From positions 2,937,712-3,001,711 of the forward strand of contig NZ_KV440950.1 in NCBI RefSeq assembly GCF_001636405.1: a DNA stretch of 64,000 nt, in the 5' to 3' direction. Source of the stretch: Peribacillus frigoritolerans. Its GTDB lineage: Bacteria > Bacillota > Bacilli > Bacillales > DSM-1321. The notes under the pieces are model-generated. The model searched no databases and was not told the origin of the DNA. It saw only the letters and a list, made by a program, of their open reading frames with translations. Positions 1-9,057 of this stretch are shown here, piece after piece (the first letter of the stretch is position 1; the number at the start of each line of letters is the position of its first letter). Made by a program: the position numbers and the translations under genes.

Positions 1-34
1 GCGAATATAGACTATTAATCCGAGGTGAAACGAT

Positions 35-1246
35 ATGAAGGTAAATGCTCATTCGAATTTTTGGTTAAGGTCTTCGGTTTACAGTGGCACTAACACTCGT
101 TCACTCATACCGGGCCTATTCAATGGTCTTGGGGCAAGAAGGATTCTGCTCGTGAGCGATGCTGGCTTGGAAAATGCAGGCGTCGTTAAAAAAGTTGCCG
201 AAACTTTTGAGGAGCAGAAGTTGGGTGCCGAAGCTGAAATAGTTGGACAGTTTCTGGGTGTAACACAAGACGCAGCGAGTAAATGTGTAAATGAAGCATT
301 GAAATATGCACGCGAAGTTCATGCCGATGCCATCCTTGCCATTGGTGGAGGGAGTGTCATCGATACCGCAAAAGCATTGAAATACGGATTATATAAAGGA
401 ATTACGGATATAAACGATTCAATGCCAAGCGGTTTTCTATATGAGGGTTTTCCAAAAGCACAATCCATGAATATCCCGCATATTTCCGTAGCCACAACAG
501 CAGGAACCGGCTCTGAAGTGTCCCCGATCGCAGTCATATATAATGAACATAAAAAAGTCAAAATGAATATTTACAATGTTTTTTTAAGTTCGGATGTTGC
601 GATTCTAGATCCCGAGTTAACAGTCGGACTGCCGTCTGACATTACGGCGTTTACTGGTGCCGATGCATTGACACATGCATTTGAAGCGATCATTTCACCT
701 GCTGCGACATCAATAACCGATGCATATGCATATCAGGCCATTCGAGTTATTGAAAGAAATTTACCGAGGGCCGTAAAGGATGGAACGAATATTGAGGCTA
801 GAATGGAAATGCTGCATGGAAGCATGATGGGAATCACTGCATTTTGTAGTGCATTGAATGCGATTCCTGTTCATAACTTTGCCCACGCATATGGGGCGTT
901 ATTCCGTATTCCGCATGGACTGGCCAATGCCGTATTATTACCGGTCGTCATGGAATCAATCCCGGATTTATATCTTCAAAAGGCCCATTTGATAGCTGAA
1001 GCCTTTAGTGTGAAAGTACAGGATGAAGATTCAAAAGGGATCTTAGCGAAAGTGGTAGAAAAGCTACGTGTTTTCCTATCTGATCTTGGGCTGCCCTCCG
1101 ACTTCAGCGCCTATGGAATTAACCAGTCGGATATGGAAAGAATTCTGAAAGCAGTAATGACCGACCCAGCTGCCGCTAATTACCCGATGTCGGAGGAAGT
1201 AATAATGTCAGTTGTTTCAAGAGTTTCACCCGTAAGAATTAACTGA
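35..1246 (+). CDS. Iron-containing alcohol dehydrogenase
   Basis: A 403-residue group III, iron-dependent alcohol dehydrogenase that interconverts an alcohol and an aldehyde or ketone with NAD(P) in the cytosol. The nucleotide-binding GGGSVID motif lies near residue 105. The four expected metal ligands are in place with the family spacing: D210, H214, H280 and H294 (the last in PHGLANA). Length is normal for the family. The ATG at 35 follows an AGGTGAAACG ribosome binding site at about 22-31. A hairpin terminator follows directly, so the gene ends its transcription unit; anything upstream lies outside the window. The substrate cannot be told from sequence; annotations such as 1,3-propanediol or butanol dehydrogenase would be guesses. 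Confidence 0.93.
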   Translation: MKVNAHSNFWLRSSVYSGTNTRSLIPGLFNGLGARRILLVSDAGLENAGVVKKVAETFEEQKLGAEAEIVGQFLGVTQDAASKCVNEALKYAREVHADAILAIGGGSVIDTAKALKYGLYKGITDINDSMPSGFLYEGFPKAQSMNIPHISVATTAGTGSEVSPIAVIYNEHKKVKMNIYNVFLSSDVAILDPELTVGLPSDITAFTGADALTHAFEAIISPAATSITDAYAYQAIRVIERNLPRAVKDGTNIEARMEMLHGSMMGITAFCSALNAIPVHNFAHAYGALFRIPHGLANAVLLPVVMESIPDLYLQKAHLIAEAFSVKVQDEDSKGILAKVVEKLRVFLSDLGLPSDFSAYGINQSDMERILKAVMTDPAAANYPMSEEVIMSVVSRVSPVRIN

Positions 1247-1251
1247 TACTA

Positions 1252-1283
1252 AAAAAGCCAGCCCGTAAAGGTTGGCTTTTATT
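1252..1283 (+). terminator. Terminator after the alcohol dehydrogenase
   Basis: An 11-bp stem (AAAAGCCAGCC paired with GGTTGGCTTTT, one G-U pair) is followed by TATT. It lies 6 bases after the stop codon. Confidence 0.7.
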
Positions 1284-1370
1284 GCGTTATAACGTGTTAA
1301 GTCCCGAATTTTACCATTCAAAAGTTCATTTCGTTATCTGATGTCTAAGAATTACAGTGATAGACTCTGG

Positions 1371-1625
1371 TTAATTTTTTTTTCCTAAGTTTTCCTGTGC
1401 CATCTTTATAAGTTCCTTGACCATGCCTCCGCCTAACTTTCCGCCTATTTTTCCATTCTGCTTGGATGTCAGTTCACCGTTATAGTCTTTTTTCAACGGT
1501 ACGCCCATTTCTTTCGCTACTTCAAACTTCGCCTCTTCGGGATTCTTCGTACCAGCGATTTTGGCTTTTAAATCATCAAGGCCTTGTCGCGCTTCAGATA
1601 CTAATATTCTCCTTCTCCTTGCCAT
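1371..1625 (-). CDS. Alpha/beta-type small acid-soluble spore protein, extended form
   Basis: An 84-residue DNA-binding spore protein of the alpha/beta SASP family, which coats forespore DNA and is degraded by the GPR protease at germination. It starts MARRRRILV like classical SASPs. It has a GPR-type site KFE|VAKE near residue 34 and the conserved C-terminal helix NGKIGGKLGGGMVKELI. Classical members have about 60-72 residues; this one is longer because of an extra stretch (AGTKNPEEA) before the cleavage site. An AGGAGG ribosome binding site lies at about 1631-1637 on the minus strand. It is monocistronic, convergent with the alcohol dehydrogenase and divergent from the next gene. Expression under the forespore sigma factor G is expected from the family; I did not identify that promoter. 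Confidence 0.85.
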   Translation of the reverse strand: MARRRRILVSEARQGLDDLKAKIAGTKNPEEAKFEVAKEMGVPLKKDYNGELTSKQNGKIGGKLGGGMVKELIKMAQENLGKKN

Positions 1626-1758
1626 TTAGCAACCTCCTCCTATTTTTTTCTTAGGTTATCCTAATGAAATGAAAATGATAAACCTGATTTGAAATTAGAA
1701 GAAGTTTTAGTTTATTTAAAGCGGGTAACATATAATAAAACGACGATTTAAGGAGAAA

Positions 1759-2496
1759 ATGATGCTGACTGCGAATTCAAGTTTGTTAACAAAAGAAGAT
1801 ATGACAAATCCCGATCGAGTGCCGCAATGGCTAATCAAGGAATATCAAACATTCCATGAAAAAGTGACCGATAAAACCTTTCCTTGTTATTTTGGTATGA
1901 AAGCTGAAAATAAAGGGGAACTTCGTTATGCTTATATCACACAGGAAGATTGGTCCAATCTCCCAAAAGCAGTGGAAAGCTTTCTTGATTTATTTCAGGA
2001 ACCACCATATATAAGGCATGGACTTTTCGTTTTTATGGAGCCTGATTCGATAGAGGGTGATATAGAATTTTACCGTAAAAGGTTTTGGGAGATCCTGCAA
2101 TACCTGCATCAAGCGGATGAAAAACCTTGGCCAATTGAAAAGCCGAAAGATCCGGATCATTATTTATGGGACTATCATTTTGCCGGGGAACCAATCTTTG
2201 TCTTTGGTAATGCACCTGCTTATAAACAGCGTAAAACTCGCGATTTAGGAAATAGCCTCGTCCTTGGTTTCCAGCCCCGGATGATCTTTGAAGGATTGGA
2301 AGGAACGGAAAAAGGCGGAATCATGTCGCGGGAAAAGGTCCGGGAACGGGTGGAGAAATGGGATAATCTCCCGAAGCATCCTGATATCAGTCACTTTGGC
2401 GATGTAAATCATAATGAATGGAAACAATTTTTCATAGGGGATGATATAGAACCGATAAAAGGTAAGTGTCCCTTCCATCATAAACAATTAACGTAA
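1759..2496 (+). CDS. YqcI/YcgG family protein
   Basis: A 245-residue protein of the YqcI/YcgG family, whose biochemical function is not established. Recognisable blocks are FPCYFGMKAENKGELRYAY near residue 40, DYHFAGEPIFVFGNAPAY near residue 137, LVLGFQPRMIFEGL near residue 168 and the C-terminal KGKCPFHHK. The KCPFHH tail with one Cys and two His is typical of the family and could bind a metal or haem, but that is inference. The length is normal. The ATG at 1759 follows AAGGAGAAAATG. A second in-frame ATG at 1762 is equally possible. A hairpin terminator begins at the stop codon. Confidence 0.8.
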   Translation: MMLTANSSLLTKEDMTNPDRVPQWLIKEYQTFHEKVTDKTFPCYFGMKAENKGELRYAYITQEDWSNLPKAVESFLDLFQEPPYIRHGLFVFMEPDSIEGDIEFYRKRFWEILQYLHQADEKPWPIEKPKDPDHYLWDYHFAGEPIFVFGNAPAYKQRKTRDLGNSLVLGFQPRMIFEGLEGTEKGGIMSREKVRERVEKWDNLPKHPDISHFGDVNHNEWKQFFIGDDIEPIKGKCPFHHKQLT

Positions 2497-2525
2497 CCGT
2501 GAGCAAATTGCTCTCGGTTTTTTTG
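2495..2525 (+). terminator. Terminator after the YqcI/YcgG gene
   Basis: Stem ACCGTGAGC / GCTCTCGGT with one mismatch and a 5-base loop, followed by a T run. Confidence 0.75.
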
Positions 2526-2550
2526 CGTTTGAAAATAAAAAACATAATCC

Positions 2551-2579
2551 TTGCCTTATTGGATTTTCAGTTTTATAAT
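2551..2579 (+). promoter_or_regulatory. Sigma-A-type promoter for the azoreductase gene
   Basis: TTGCCT at 2551-2556 and a perfect TATAAT at 2574-2579 are separated by 17 bases. The -10 box is about 90 bases before the start codon, leaving room for an operator in the untranslated leader. Azoreductases of this class are often controlled by thiol- or quinone-sensing repressors, but no such site is identified here. Confidence 0.5.
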
Positions 2580-2668
2580 GTGAAAGTAGCAATTGCAGTT
2601 AATTCGAGATATATGGATTAAATGCTATTTTTATTAAATATACAAAATTAACAATTGGGGGAACGAAA

Positions 2669-3295
2669 ATGTCTAAAGTATTGTTTGTTAAATCAAATGA
2701 CCGCCCAGCGGATCAAGCTATCAGTGTCAAAATGTATGAAACGTTTTTGAACGCATATAAGGAAGCTAATAGTAGCGATGAAATAACTGAATTGGATTTA
2801 TTTGAATTGAATTTGCCTTATTACGGAAATACTGCAATCACTGCCTTATATAAACGCAACCAAGGCATGGAATTGACTGAAGAAGAAGTGGAAATTGCTG
2901 ATATCGTGCAACAATACTTGAATCAATTCCTTGCTGCCGATAAAGTAGTATTTGCCTTCCCGCTATGGAACGCAACGGTTCCGGCACCATTGGTAACTTA
3001 TATTTCTTATCTTGCCCAAGCGGGAACAACATTCAAATATACAGCTGAAGGCCCAGTTGGCTTAGCTGGAGATAAAAAAGTGGCTTTACTCAATGCACGC
3101 GGATCCGATTATGCATTGCCTGGAATGGAAGCTGGCGAAATGGCTGAGAAATACGTAACGATGAATCTAAACTTATGGGGCATTAAAAACCCAGAAACGG
3201 TCGTAATCGAGGGACATAATCAATACCCAGATCGCTCACAGGATATCGTTGCAGAAGGATTGGCGAAAGTTGCTGAAACTGCAGCAAAATTCTAA
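2669..3295 (+). CDS. azoR: FMN-dependent NADH:azo/quinone oxidoreductase
   Basis: A 208-residue flavodoxin-fold FMN oxidoreductase of the AzoR family. These reduce azo dyes in vitro and quinones by two electrons, and are thought to protect against electrophile and quinone stress. Seen are the N-terminal beta strand VLFVKSNDRP, the FMN-binding region FAFPLWNATVPAPLVTYI near residue 95, and the later block LLNARGSDY. Length is as usual for the family. The start has an AATTGGGGGAACGAAAATG ribosome binding site. It is flanked by a clear sigma-A promoter and a strong terminator, so it is monocistronic. Other names in use are AzoJ or YvaB-like; which orthologue it is cannot be fixed here. Confidence 0.92.
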   Translation: MSKVLFVKSNDRPADQAISVKMYETFLNAYKEANSSDEITELDLFELNLPYYGNTAITALYKRNQGMELTEEEVEIADIVQQYLNQFLAADKVVFAFPLWNATVPAPLVTYISYLAQAGTTFKYTAEGPVGLAGDKKVALLNARGSDYALPGMEAGEMAEKYVTMNLNLWGIKNPETVVIEGHNQYPDRSQDIVAEGLAKVAETAAKF

Positions 3296-3307
3296 TTTTT
3301 TAAAAGG

Positions 3308-3345
3308 AAAACCAGTATGTATTTTTAGCATACTGGTTTTTCTAT
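3308..3345 (+). terminator. Terminator after azoR
   Basis: An 11-bp perfect stem AAACCAGTATG / CATACTGGTTT followed by TTTCT. Confidence 0.8.
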
Positions 3346-3412
3346 GCAGATTTTTCTGAAAGTCGATTATAATAAAGGGTAAGCTAAAAGCATGAAAGGA
3401 AGTGCAGACGAT

Positions 3413-5209
3413 ATGCAAACGTTTAAATCACGTGACGAATTAAAGATAGAAGAAACTTGGAATTTAAAGGATATTTACGAAGATCAGGCTAATTGGGAAA
3501 AAGATTATCAAGAAGTCCTGAAGATGACAGAAAAATTAAAAACTTACGATGGCCATATTCAGTCAGCCCAAGATTTGTTCGAGTATTTACGGTTAAGTGA
3601 GGAAGTTGGCTACATTTATAACAAGCTATATGTATTTGCCATGCTTCAAGCCGATTTGGATACACGGGTCACCTCATCACAAGCATTGCTGGATCGAGCT
3701 GGTAAGTTAGGGCAGAAAATAAGTAATGCTTCCGCATTCTTCATGCCGTTTCTTCTAAGCCTGGAAGAACAAACATTAAAAGGGTACATAAAAGAAGTCG
3801 AGGGTTTGAAATATTTTGAAGAGGATTTATTGGATTCCTTCCGCTATAAAGCCCATGTATTAACGAAAGAACAAGAAGAAGTGCTTTCGCAAATAGGCGA
3901 AGCCTTTTCAGCTCCACAAAAAACGTTCGGAATGATCAACAATGCGGATATAAAATTTGGGGAAGTTACGAATGAAGACGGTGAGAGGGTAGAGCTGACG
4001 CGAGGAATGTATTCCAAATTGATTGAAGATGATGATCGGGATAAAAGAAAAGAGGCTTATTTCGCATATTATCAGCCATATGTACAATTGAAGAATACAA
4101 TCGCTTCCACACTTGCAACGGCAATCAAAAATAATGTGAATCTTTCAAAGCTGAGAAATTATCCATCTGCCTTGGAAAAATCCTTATTTGGAGATCAAGT
4201 TCCAAAAGAAGTTTATGATAATTTGATTATGTCTACTAAGCAAAATATCGGACCCATGCATAAATACATTCATTTAAGAAAAAAATTGCTGGGTGTAGAA
4301 GAATTACGTGCCTATGATTTAAGTGTACCATTAGTCGAAGGGGCTAAAGAGGAGATTTCTTACGATGATGGTTTTGCTTTGATGGTGGATGCACTAAAGC
4401 CGCTTGGCGAAGAGTATATCACAATCCTTAAAACCTTTAAGGAAAACAGGTATATCGACGTCAGGGAAACACCTGGAAAACGTTCAGGTGCTTACAATTT
4501 AGGACTTTATGGTGTTCACCCTTTCATCCTATTAAATCATCGTGATGATTTAGACAGTGTATTTACACTTGCACATGAATCTGGACATGGCATGCATTCA
4601 TACTATAGCTCAAAATACCAACCGCAAATAAGTGCTGGGTATTCCATTTTTGTCGCTGAAGTTGCTTCCACTGTGAATGAAATCCTTTTGATTCGCCATT
4701 TAATTAAGACAACAAAAGACGTACAAAAGAAAAAACATTTACTTAACCATTTCATAGATAGTTTTAAAGGGACATTCTTCACACAAGTGATGTTTGCGGA
4801 GTTCGAAAAGATTGTACATGAAAAAGCTGAAAATGAAGAACCTCTAAATGCCGAGGTTTTTAATACAGCCTATGAATCGATATTTCGAGCATATAATGGA
4901 GATGAAATAAGTTTCGATGAAGAAGTGAAGTATGGCTGGTCACGCATCCCACACTTTTATCGTCCGTTTTATGTCTACAAATATGCTACTGGTTACGTTT
5001 CAGCCATTACGATCGCTGATAAGATCCTTTCTGGTGACAAAAAAACACTTGAAAGTTATTTGACTTTCTTGAAAAGCGGGAGTTCCGATTTCCCATTGGA
5101 GCTGCTTAAGAAAACAGGAGTAGATTTAACGAAACCTGAGCCGATCGAAAATGCAATGAAGATTTTCAGTGATCTCGTCGACCAATTCAGTGAGTTGACA
5201 GAAGGCTAA
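3413..5209 (+). CDS. pepF: Oligoendopeptidase F (M3 zinc peptidase)
   Basis: A 598-residue cytosolic zinc metallopeptidase of family M3 that cleaves short peptides (roughly 5-20 residues). The zinc site is H388-E-S-G-H392 in LAHESGHGMHSYY, and a downstream Glu in FVAEVASTVNE supplies the third ligand. The N-terminal part is helical and the catalytic domain covers about residues 205-590, as in other PepF proteins of about 600 residues. An ATG at 3392 is in frame, but the ribosome binding site AAAGGAAGTG at 3395-3404 fits the ATG at 3413, giving the start MQTFKSRDE; I chose that. It stands alone between azoR and a terminator. In Bacillus relatives such enzymes help in peptide turnover and possibly in controlling signal peptides. 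Confidence 0.93.
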   Translation: MQTFKSRDELKIEETWNLKDIYEDQANWEKDYQEVLKMTEKLKTYDGHIQSAQDLFEYLRLSEEVGYIYNKLYVFAMLQADLDTRVTSSQALLDRAGKLGQKISNASAFFMPFLLSLEEQTLKGYIKEVEGLKYFEEDLLDSFRYKAHVLTKEQEEVLSQIGEAFSAPQKTFGMINNADIKFGEVTNEDGERVELTRGMYSKLIEDDDRDKRKEAYFAYYQPYVQLKNTIASTLATAIKNNVNLSKLRNYPSALEKSLFGDQVPKEVYDNLIMSTKQNIGPMHKYIHLRKKLLGVEELRAYDLSVPLVEGAKEEISYDDGFALMVDALKPLGEEYITILKTFKENRYIDVRETPGKRSGAYNLGLYGVHPFILLNHRDDLDSVFTLAHESGHGMHSYYSSKYQPQISAGYSIFVAEVASTVNEILLIRHLIKTTKDVQKKKHLLNHFIDSFKGTFFTQVMFAEFEKIVHEKAENEEPLNAEVFNTAYESIFRAYNGDEISFDEEVKYGWSRIPHFYRPFYVYKYATGYVSAITIADKILSGDKKTLESYLTFLKSGSSDFPLELLKKTGVDLTKPEPIENAMKIFSDLVDQFSELTEG

Positions 5210-5283
5210 TCTAAACCATTTCTTCCAAAAGAGCCCATGGTATGATGTTATAAAAAATGCTATAGTTAAAACATTGGCGTATG

Positions 5284-5316
5284 AAAGGCCCAATCAATAG
5301 ATTGGGCCTTATTTTA
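5284..5316 (+). terminator. Terminator after pepF
   Basis: Stem AAGGCCCAATC / GATTGGGCCTT with a short loop, followed by ATTTTAT. It is about 75 bases after the stop. Confidence 0.75.
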
Positions 5317-5441
5317 TATGCAAAAGAAACAGTTAATTCGCGAAAAAAGTCATGATGACAGCGTTATTTTCAACATCGGAGCCTAGCCAATGGGCCAGTT
5401 TCTTCGTACTACAATGGCATATTTTGTGAGGAAAGTGAAAA

Positions 5442-7688
5442 ATGAATTCGACAGTTAATTATATAAAAGAATGGCAGCAGGCACTTCAACTTGAAATCCT
5501 GCATTTGAAAAAATATGGCAGCACAAAATACTTGGTTTCGAACGGCCATCTGCTTACAAGCGACGGTTCCTTCAACTATTATTTTGAAACAGGTTCATCG
5601 GTAAAAATCCCTGTTGGTTCCCTCGTTCGACTTGAATGGGGAGGGATTAAACAGGATGGAAGAATCCTCTCATCGGAAGGGAAAAGTATAATCATTGTTT
5701 TTGATCGCTCGTTAGGCGATATCATCAGTGAAGCCTTTTTATACCATGATCCCTGGGAATTGCTGGAACAATTGATCATCCGCTTGGATGAAATCATGAG
5801 GAGTAAAAGGAAAAGGCTTCGAATCAAGCGCCTGATGGATCCGTCCATGCCGCAAAAACATCCTTTAACTGAAAAACAAAGCAGTGTGAAAGAATTATAT
5901 TCCCGCTCGAAGTTCAATCCTGTCACTTTTGTTTGGGGACCGCCTGGAACAGGAAAAACCTATACTTTGGCTCGTACAGTTGCCAATCATTATTTACAAG
6001 CTAAAAAAGTTCTGGTTTTGTCCCATAGCAACCAGGCTGTAGATGTTTTGATGGCTGAAATTTCATCATTCATTAAAAAGAAAGATCGTTTCAAAGAAGG
6101 CGATGTACTTCGCTATGGATCTCAAATCGGTGAATCACTAGCTATCCATGATGATATTGTTACGGGGCAATTATTAGGTAAACATGAACCGACATTAATT
6201 AAAGAAAAAGAAGAACTTGGCGAAGAAAAACGTCTTTTAAAATATGATTTGGCAGGTTCCTTCAGTAAAAGGGATACAGATCATTTAATTGAGATAGAGA
6301 AAAAGCTGGCCAAAGTATTGGAGAAAATCCGCCAAAAAGAGATTCAATTCGTAAAAGAAGCAAAAGTAATCGGGACGACCTTAGCTAAAGCCGCAAATGA
6401 CGAAACGGTTTATCAAAAGGAGTATGACCTGGTCATCTTGGATGAAGCGAGTATGGCTTACGTTCCTCAGGTGGCTTTTGCTGCAGCGTTAGCCAAGCAT
6501 ATTATCGTTTGTGGTGATTTCAAACAATTGCCGCCCATTGCTTCGGCTCGTGATTCCCTCGTGAAACTTTGGCTGAAGGAAGACATATTTCATCGGGCCG
6601 GTGTCGCCCAGTCTGTTGAAGAAGGAGAACTTCATCCCCATTTATTCCTATTAAAGGAACAGCGCCGCATGCATCCGGATATTTCAGCATTCACTAATCG
6701 TGTCGTCTATAACAATTTTGTTGGCGATCATAAAAGTGTTGCGACTAGCAGGGAGGGCATAATGCTGGCGGAACCGTTTGCCAATAGGGCATCGGCACTT
6801 CTTGATACTAGCTTAGCAGGGGAATATTGCATCACTGAACGGACATCCCACTCGAGAATGAATTTATGGCAATTGCTTTTATCTTTTCAGTTGATTCATG
6901 AAGCTTATGTGGGCGGTTCAAGGTCAATTGGTTATGTCGCACCATATCGGGCTCAGGCAGAATTGATGGAAAAGCTATTGGATGACTTATATGAAAAAGA
7001 ACGGCAAACTGCGGATATCATCGCTGCAACTGTACATCGTTTCCAGGGAAGTGAACGTGAGATGATGATCTTTGACACAGTAGATAGTTATCCGCAAAAC
7101 AGGGCTGGAATGTTATTGACAGGGAGAGAAAGTGAAAGGCTGATTAACGTGGCCATAACAAGGACGAAAGGTAAGTTCGTACATGTATGTGACACTTCGT
7201 TTGTTAACAAACACGTTTATCGCAGTAAAACACTTCGTCAGCTTGTCGATCATCAAATTCAAAATGATCAGATTGTATCAAAGAAAGACATTGGAAAATG
7301 GGTTAACCACCAGCACCCGAAATTACGATGGATGCATGCCCGTAAATTGGGGGACTTTCAGGAAGATATTGAAACTACAAAACATGACATGGTTATCGCT
7401 GTACCGGATTTGAACAGTCTGTCAGAAGAATGGCAGCAATATTTAATGAAACGGAACCCTGCAGTGAAATTGACGATCATATCAGCAAAAAGAAATCCTG
7501 ATATCAACTCGGATCATTTTATTTGTTCACCTATTTCCTTTTCCTTTATCATCTTTGATCATCGAGTTATTTGGCTAGGTTTGCCCGTGGAGTCCAATAA
7601 TCGGGTTCAGCCCCCATATATAGCGGCTCGTTTGGATTCAAAAATCATGGCAGATGAATTACTATCTCAATTCAAAAAAAGTGAATAG
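5442..7688 (+). CDS. Superfamily I DNA/RNA helicase of the DNA2/NAM7 type
   Basis: A 748-residue AAA-type superfamily I helicase. The Walker A motif GPPGTGKT is at residues 166-173. Motif II is VILDEASMA, followed by CGDFKQLPPIA (motif III). Motif IV-like LKEQRRMHPDIS, motif V ATVHRFQGSERE and motif VI NVAITRTKG come in the right order. The N-terminal 150 residues contain a beta-rich segment and the C-terminal 130 residues are unassigned. The combination resembles the Upf1-like / DNA2-NAM7 group of bacterial helicases of unknown substrate. The start ATG follows GAGGAAAGTG. It is a single gene between two terminators, so context gives no partner. A role in nucleic acid repair or RNA handling is inference. 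Confidence 0.85.
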   Translation: MNSTVNYIKEWQQALQLEILHLKKYGSTKYLVSNGHLLTSDGSFNYYFETGSSVKIPVGSLVRLEWGGIKQDGRILSSEGKSIIIVFDRSLGDIISEAFLYHDPWELLEQLIIRLDEIMRSKRKRLRIKRLMDPSMPQKHPLTEKQSSVKELYSRSKFNPVTFVWGPPGTGKTYTLARTVANHYLQAKKVLVLSHSNQAVDVLMAEISSFIKKKDRFKEGDVLRYGSQIGESLAIHDDIVTGQLLGKHEPTLIKEKEELGEEKRLLKYDLAGSFSKRDTDHLIEIEKKLAKVLEKIRQKEIQFVKEAKVIGTTLAKAANDETVYQKEYDLVILDEASMAYVPQVAFAAALAKHIIVCGDFKQLPPIASARDSLVKLWLKEDIFHRAGVAQSVEEGELHPHLFLLKEQRRMHPDISAFTNRVVYNNFVGDHKSVATSREGIMLAEPFANRASALLDTSLAGEYCITERTSHSRMNLWQLLLSFQLIHEAYVGGSRSIGYVAPYRAQAELMEKLLDDLYEKERQTADIIAATVHRFQGSEREMMIFDTVDSYPQNRAGMLLTGRESERLINVAITRTKGKFVHVCDTSFVNKHVYRSKTLRQLVDHQIQNDQIVSKKDIGKWVNHQHPKLRWMHARKLGDFQEDIETTKHDMVIAVPDLNSLSEEWQQYLMKRNPAVKLTIISAKRNPDINSDHFICSPISFSFIIFDHRVIWLGLPVESNNRVQPPYIAARLDSKIMADELLSQFKKSE

Positions 7689-7693
7689 CTCGG

Positions 7694-7722
7694 GAAAGGC
7701 CCTTATAAGGGCTTTTCTTTTT
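7694..7722 (+). terminator. Terminator after the helicase gene
   Basis: Stem AAAGGCCCTTA / TAAGGGCTTTT followed by a T-rich run, 6 bases after the stop. Confidence 0.75.
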
Positions 7723-7967
7723 TACATAAATCCCTAAAAAGACCTCGCAGAATAAATGATGACCATTTGAGCCACTTGCGTCCTTGATATATTAAACCAA
7801 ATACCTCGCTAGAATATATAATTCACTTATACTCCCCAATTTGGATTCAACTCCTTATATTTTCTGCTAAAGGCTGCAAACTAAACAACAAAGCAAGCGT
7901 TTCAGGCGACTTTCGGCTGGTTATGATTTACGATTAAGTTACGAAAGCCAAGAAAGGAGGTAACAAA

Positions 7968-8966
7968 TTGAAATTGAGCATATTGGATCAATCCCCGATT
8001 GCATCCGGGCAATCAGCACAAGAAGCTTTGCAGGCTTCACTTCAACTAGCTCAAGAAGGAGATAGGCTGGGTTATAGCAGAATCTGGTTTACTGAACATC
8101 ATGATTTGCCTGGCTTGGCCTGTTCCGTTCCAGAGGTTTTGATAAGCTATATTAGTTCACAAACAAAAAATATCCGGATTGGATCAGGGGCAGTACTGCT
8201 TCCACATTATAAGCCATACCGAATAGCAGAGACATATAATATGCTAGCCACGCTTTTTCCAGGCCGGATTGATATAGGAATGGGACGTGCTCCTGGTGGA
8301 TCTGCCGAAGCAACGATGGCCTTATCCGATAATTTCCTTCAAAATGTATACAAAATGCCCGAACTTGTTCAAGAACTGTTGAATTTTCTAAGAGATGAAT
8401 TTCCGAAAGAACATCCGTTTTCAAATGTCTCTGCTGCTCCTATCCCAATGGTATCCCCTGAACCATGGATATTGGGAACAAGCGGGAAAAGTGCAAAACT
8501 CGCCGCTGAGAATGGAACTGCATACGCCTTTGGCGAATTCATGAGCGAAAATGATGGCGTGCAGAGTTTTAAACAGTACCGTGAGCACTTTCAAACAAAA
8601 GGGTTGCTCAAAGCACCTAAAACGATTATTACGGTATCGGCCATTTGTGCTGAAACGGAAGAATATGCGAAAGAAATCGCCCTCAGCAACACCCTGTGGA
8701 AAATTCAAAGTGGACATGGGGAAAGAAAGCAAGTTCCAATTATAGAAGAAGTAAGGAATCATGAATGGACTGAAAAAGAAAAAACACAGATGGAAACCAT
8801 GCATAAAAAACTGATTTTTGGTACCCCTTCACAAGTTAAGGATCGCCTATTGACGATTCAGGAGAAATATCAGGCAGATGAAATCATGCTGATAACCATC
8901 ACTCATAAGTTGGAGGATCGGCTTAATTCGTTTCGATTGATTGCCAGGGAAATTCTTAACAGTTAA
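7968..8966 (+). CDS. Luciferase-like (LLM class) flavin-dependent oxidoreductase 1
   Basis: A 332-residue bacterial-luciferase-like TIM-barrel monooxygenase using reduced flavin. It belongs to the MsnO1 subgroup, shown by the opening LSILDQSPIASG, then RIWFTEHHD, IRIGSGAVLLPHYKPYRIAE and FPGRIDIGMGRAPGG. The start is TTG at 7968, fixed by a near-perfect AAAGGAGGTAACAAA Shine-Dalgarno region at 7953-7967. Length is normal. The second LLM gene at 9058 is a diverged paralogue in the same orientation 91 bases away, so the pair may be cotranscribed. Substrates of this subgroup are mostly unknown. Members are often annotated as YwcH-like, which is not proof of function. Confidence 0.88.
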   Translation: MKLSILDQSPIASGQSAQEALQASLQLAQEGDRLGYSRIWFTEHHDLPGLACSVPEVLISYISSQTKNIRIGSGAVLLPHYKPYRIAETYNMLATLFPGRIDIGMGRAPGGSAEATMALSDNFLQNVYKMPELVQELLNFLRDEFPKEHPFSNVSAAPIPMVSPEPWILGTSGKSAKLAAENGTAYAFGEFMSENDGVQSFKQYREHFQTKGLLKAPKTIITVSAICAETEEYAKEIALSNTLWKIQSGHGERKQVPIIEEVRNHEWTEKEKTQMETMHKKLIFGTPSQVKDRLLTIQEKYQADEIMLITITHKLEDRLNSFRLIAREILNS

Positions 8967-9057
8967 TCCTTAAGCATTTTATGTGCATTTTTTGTGTATT
9001 TTCTATATGATGGCTTTGCGTCCGATTTATCATAATTGAAAGAAAGAAGATGAAGAT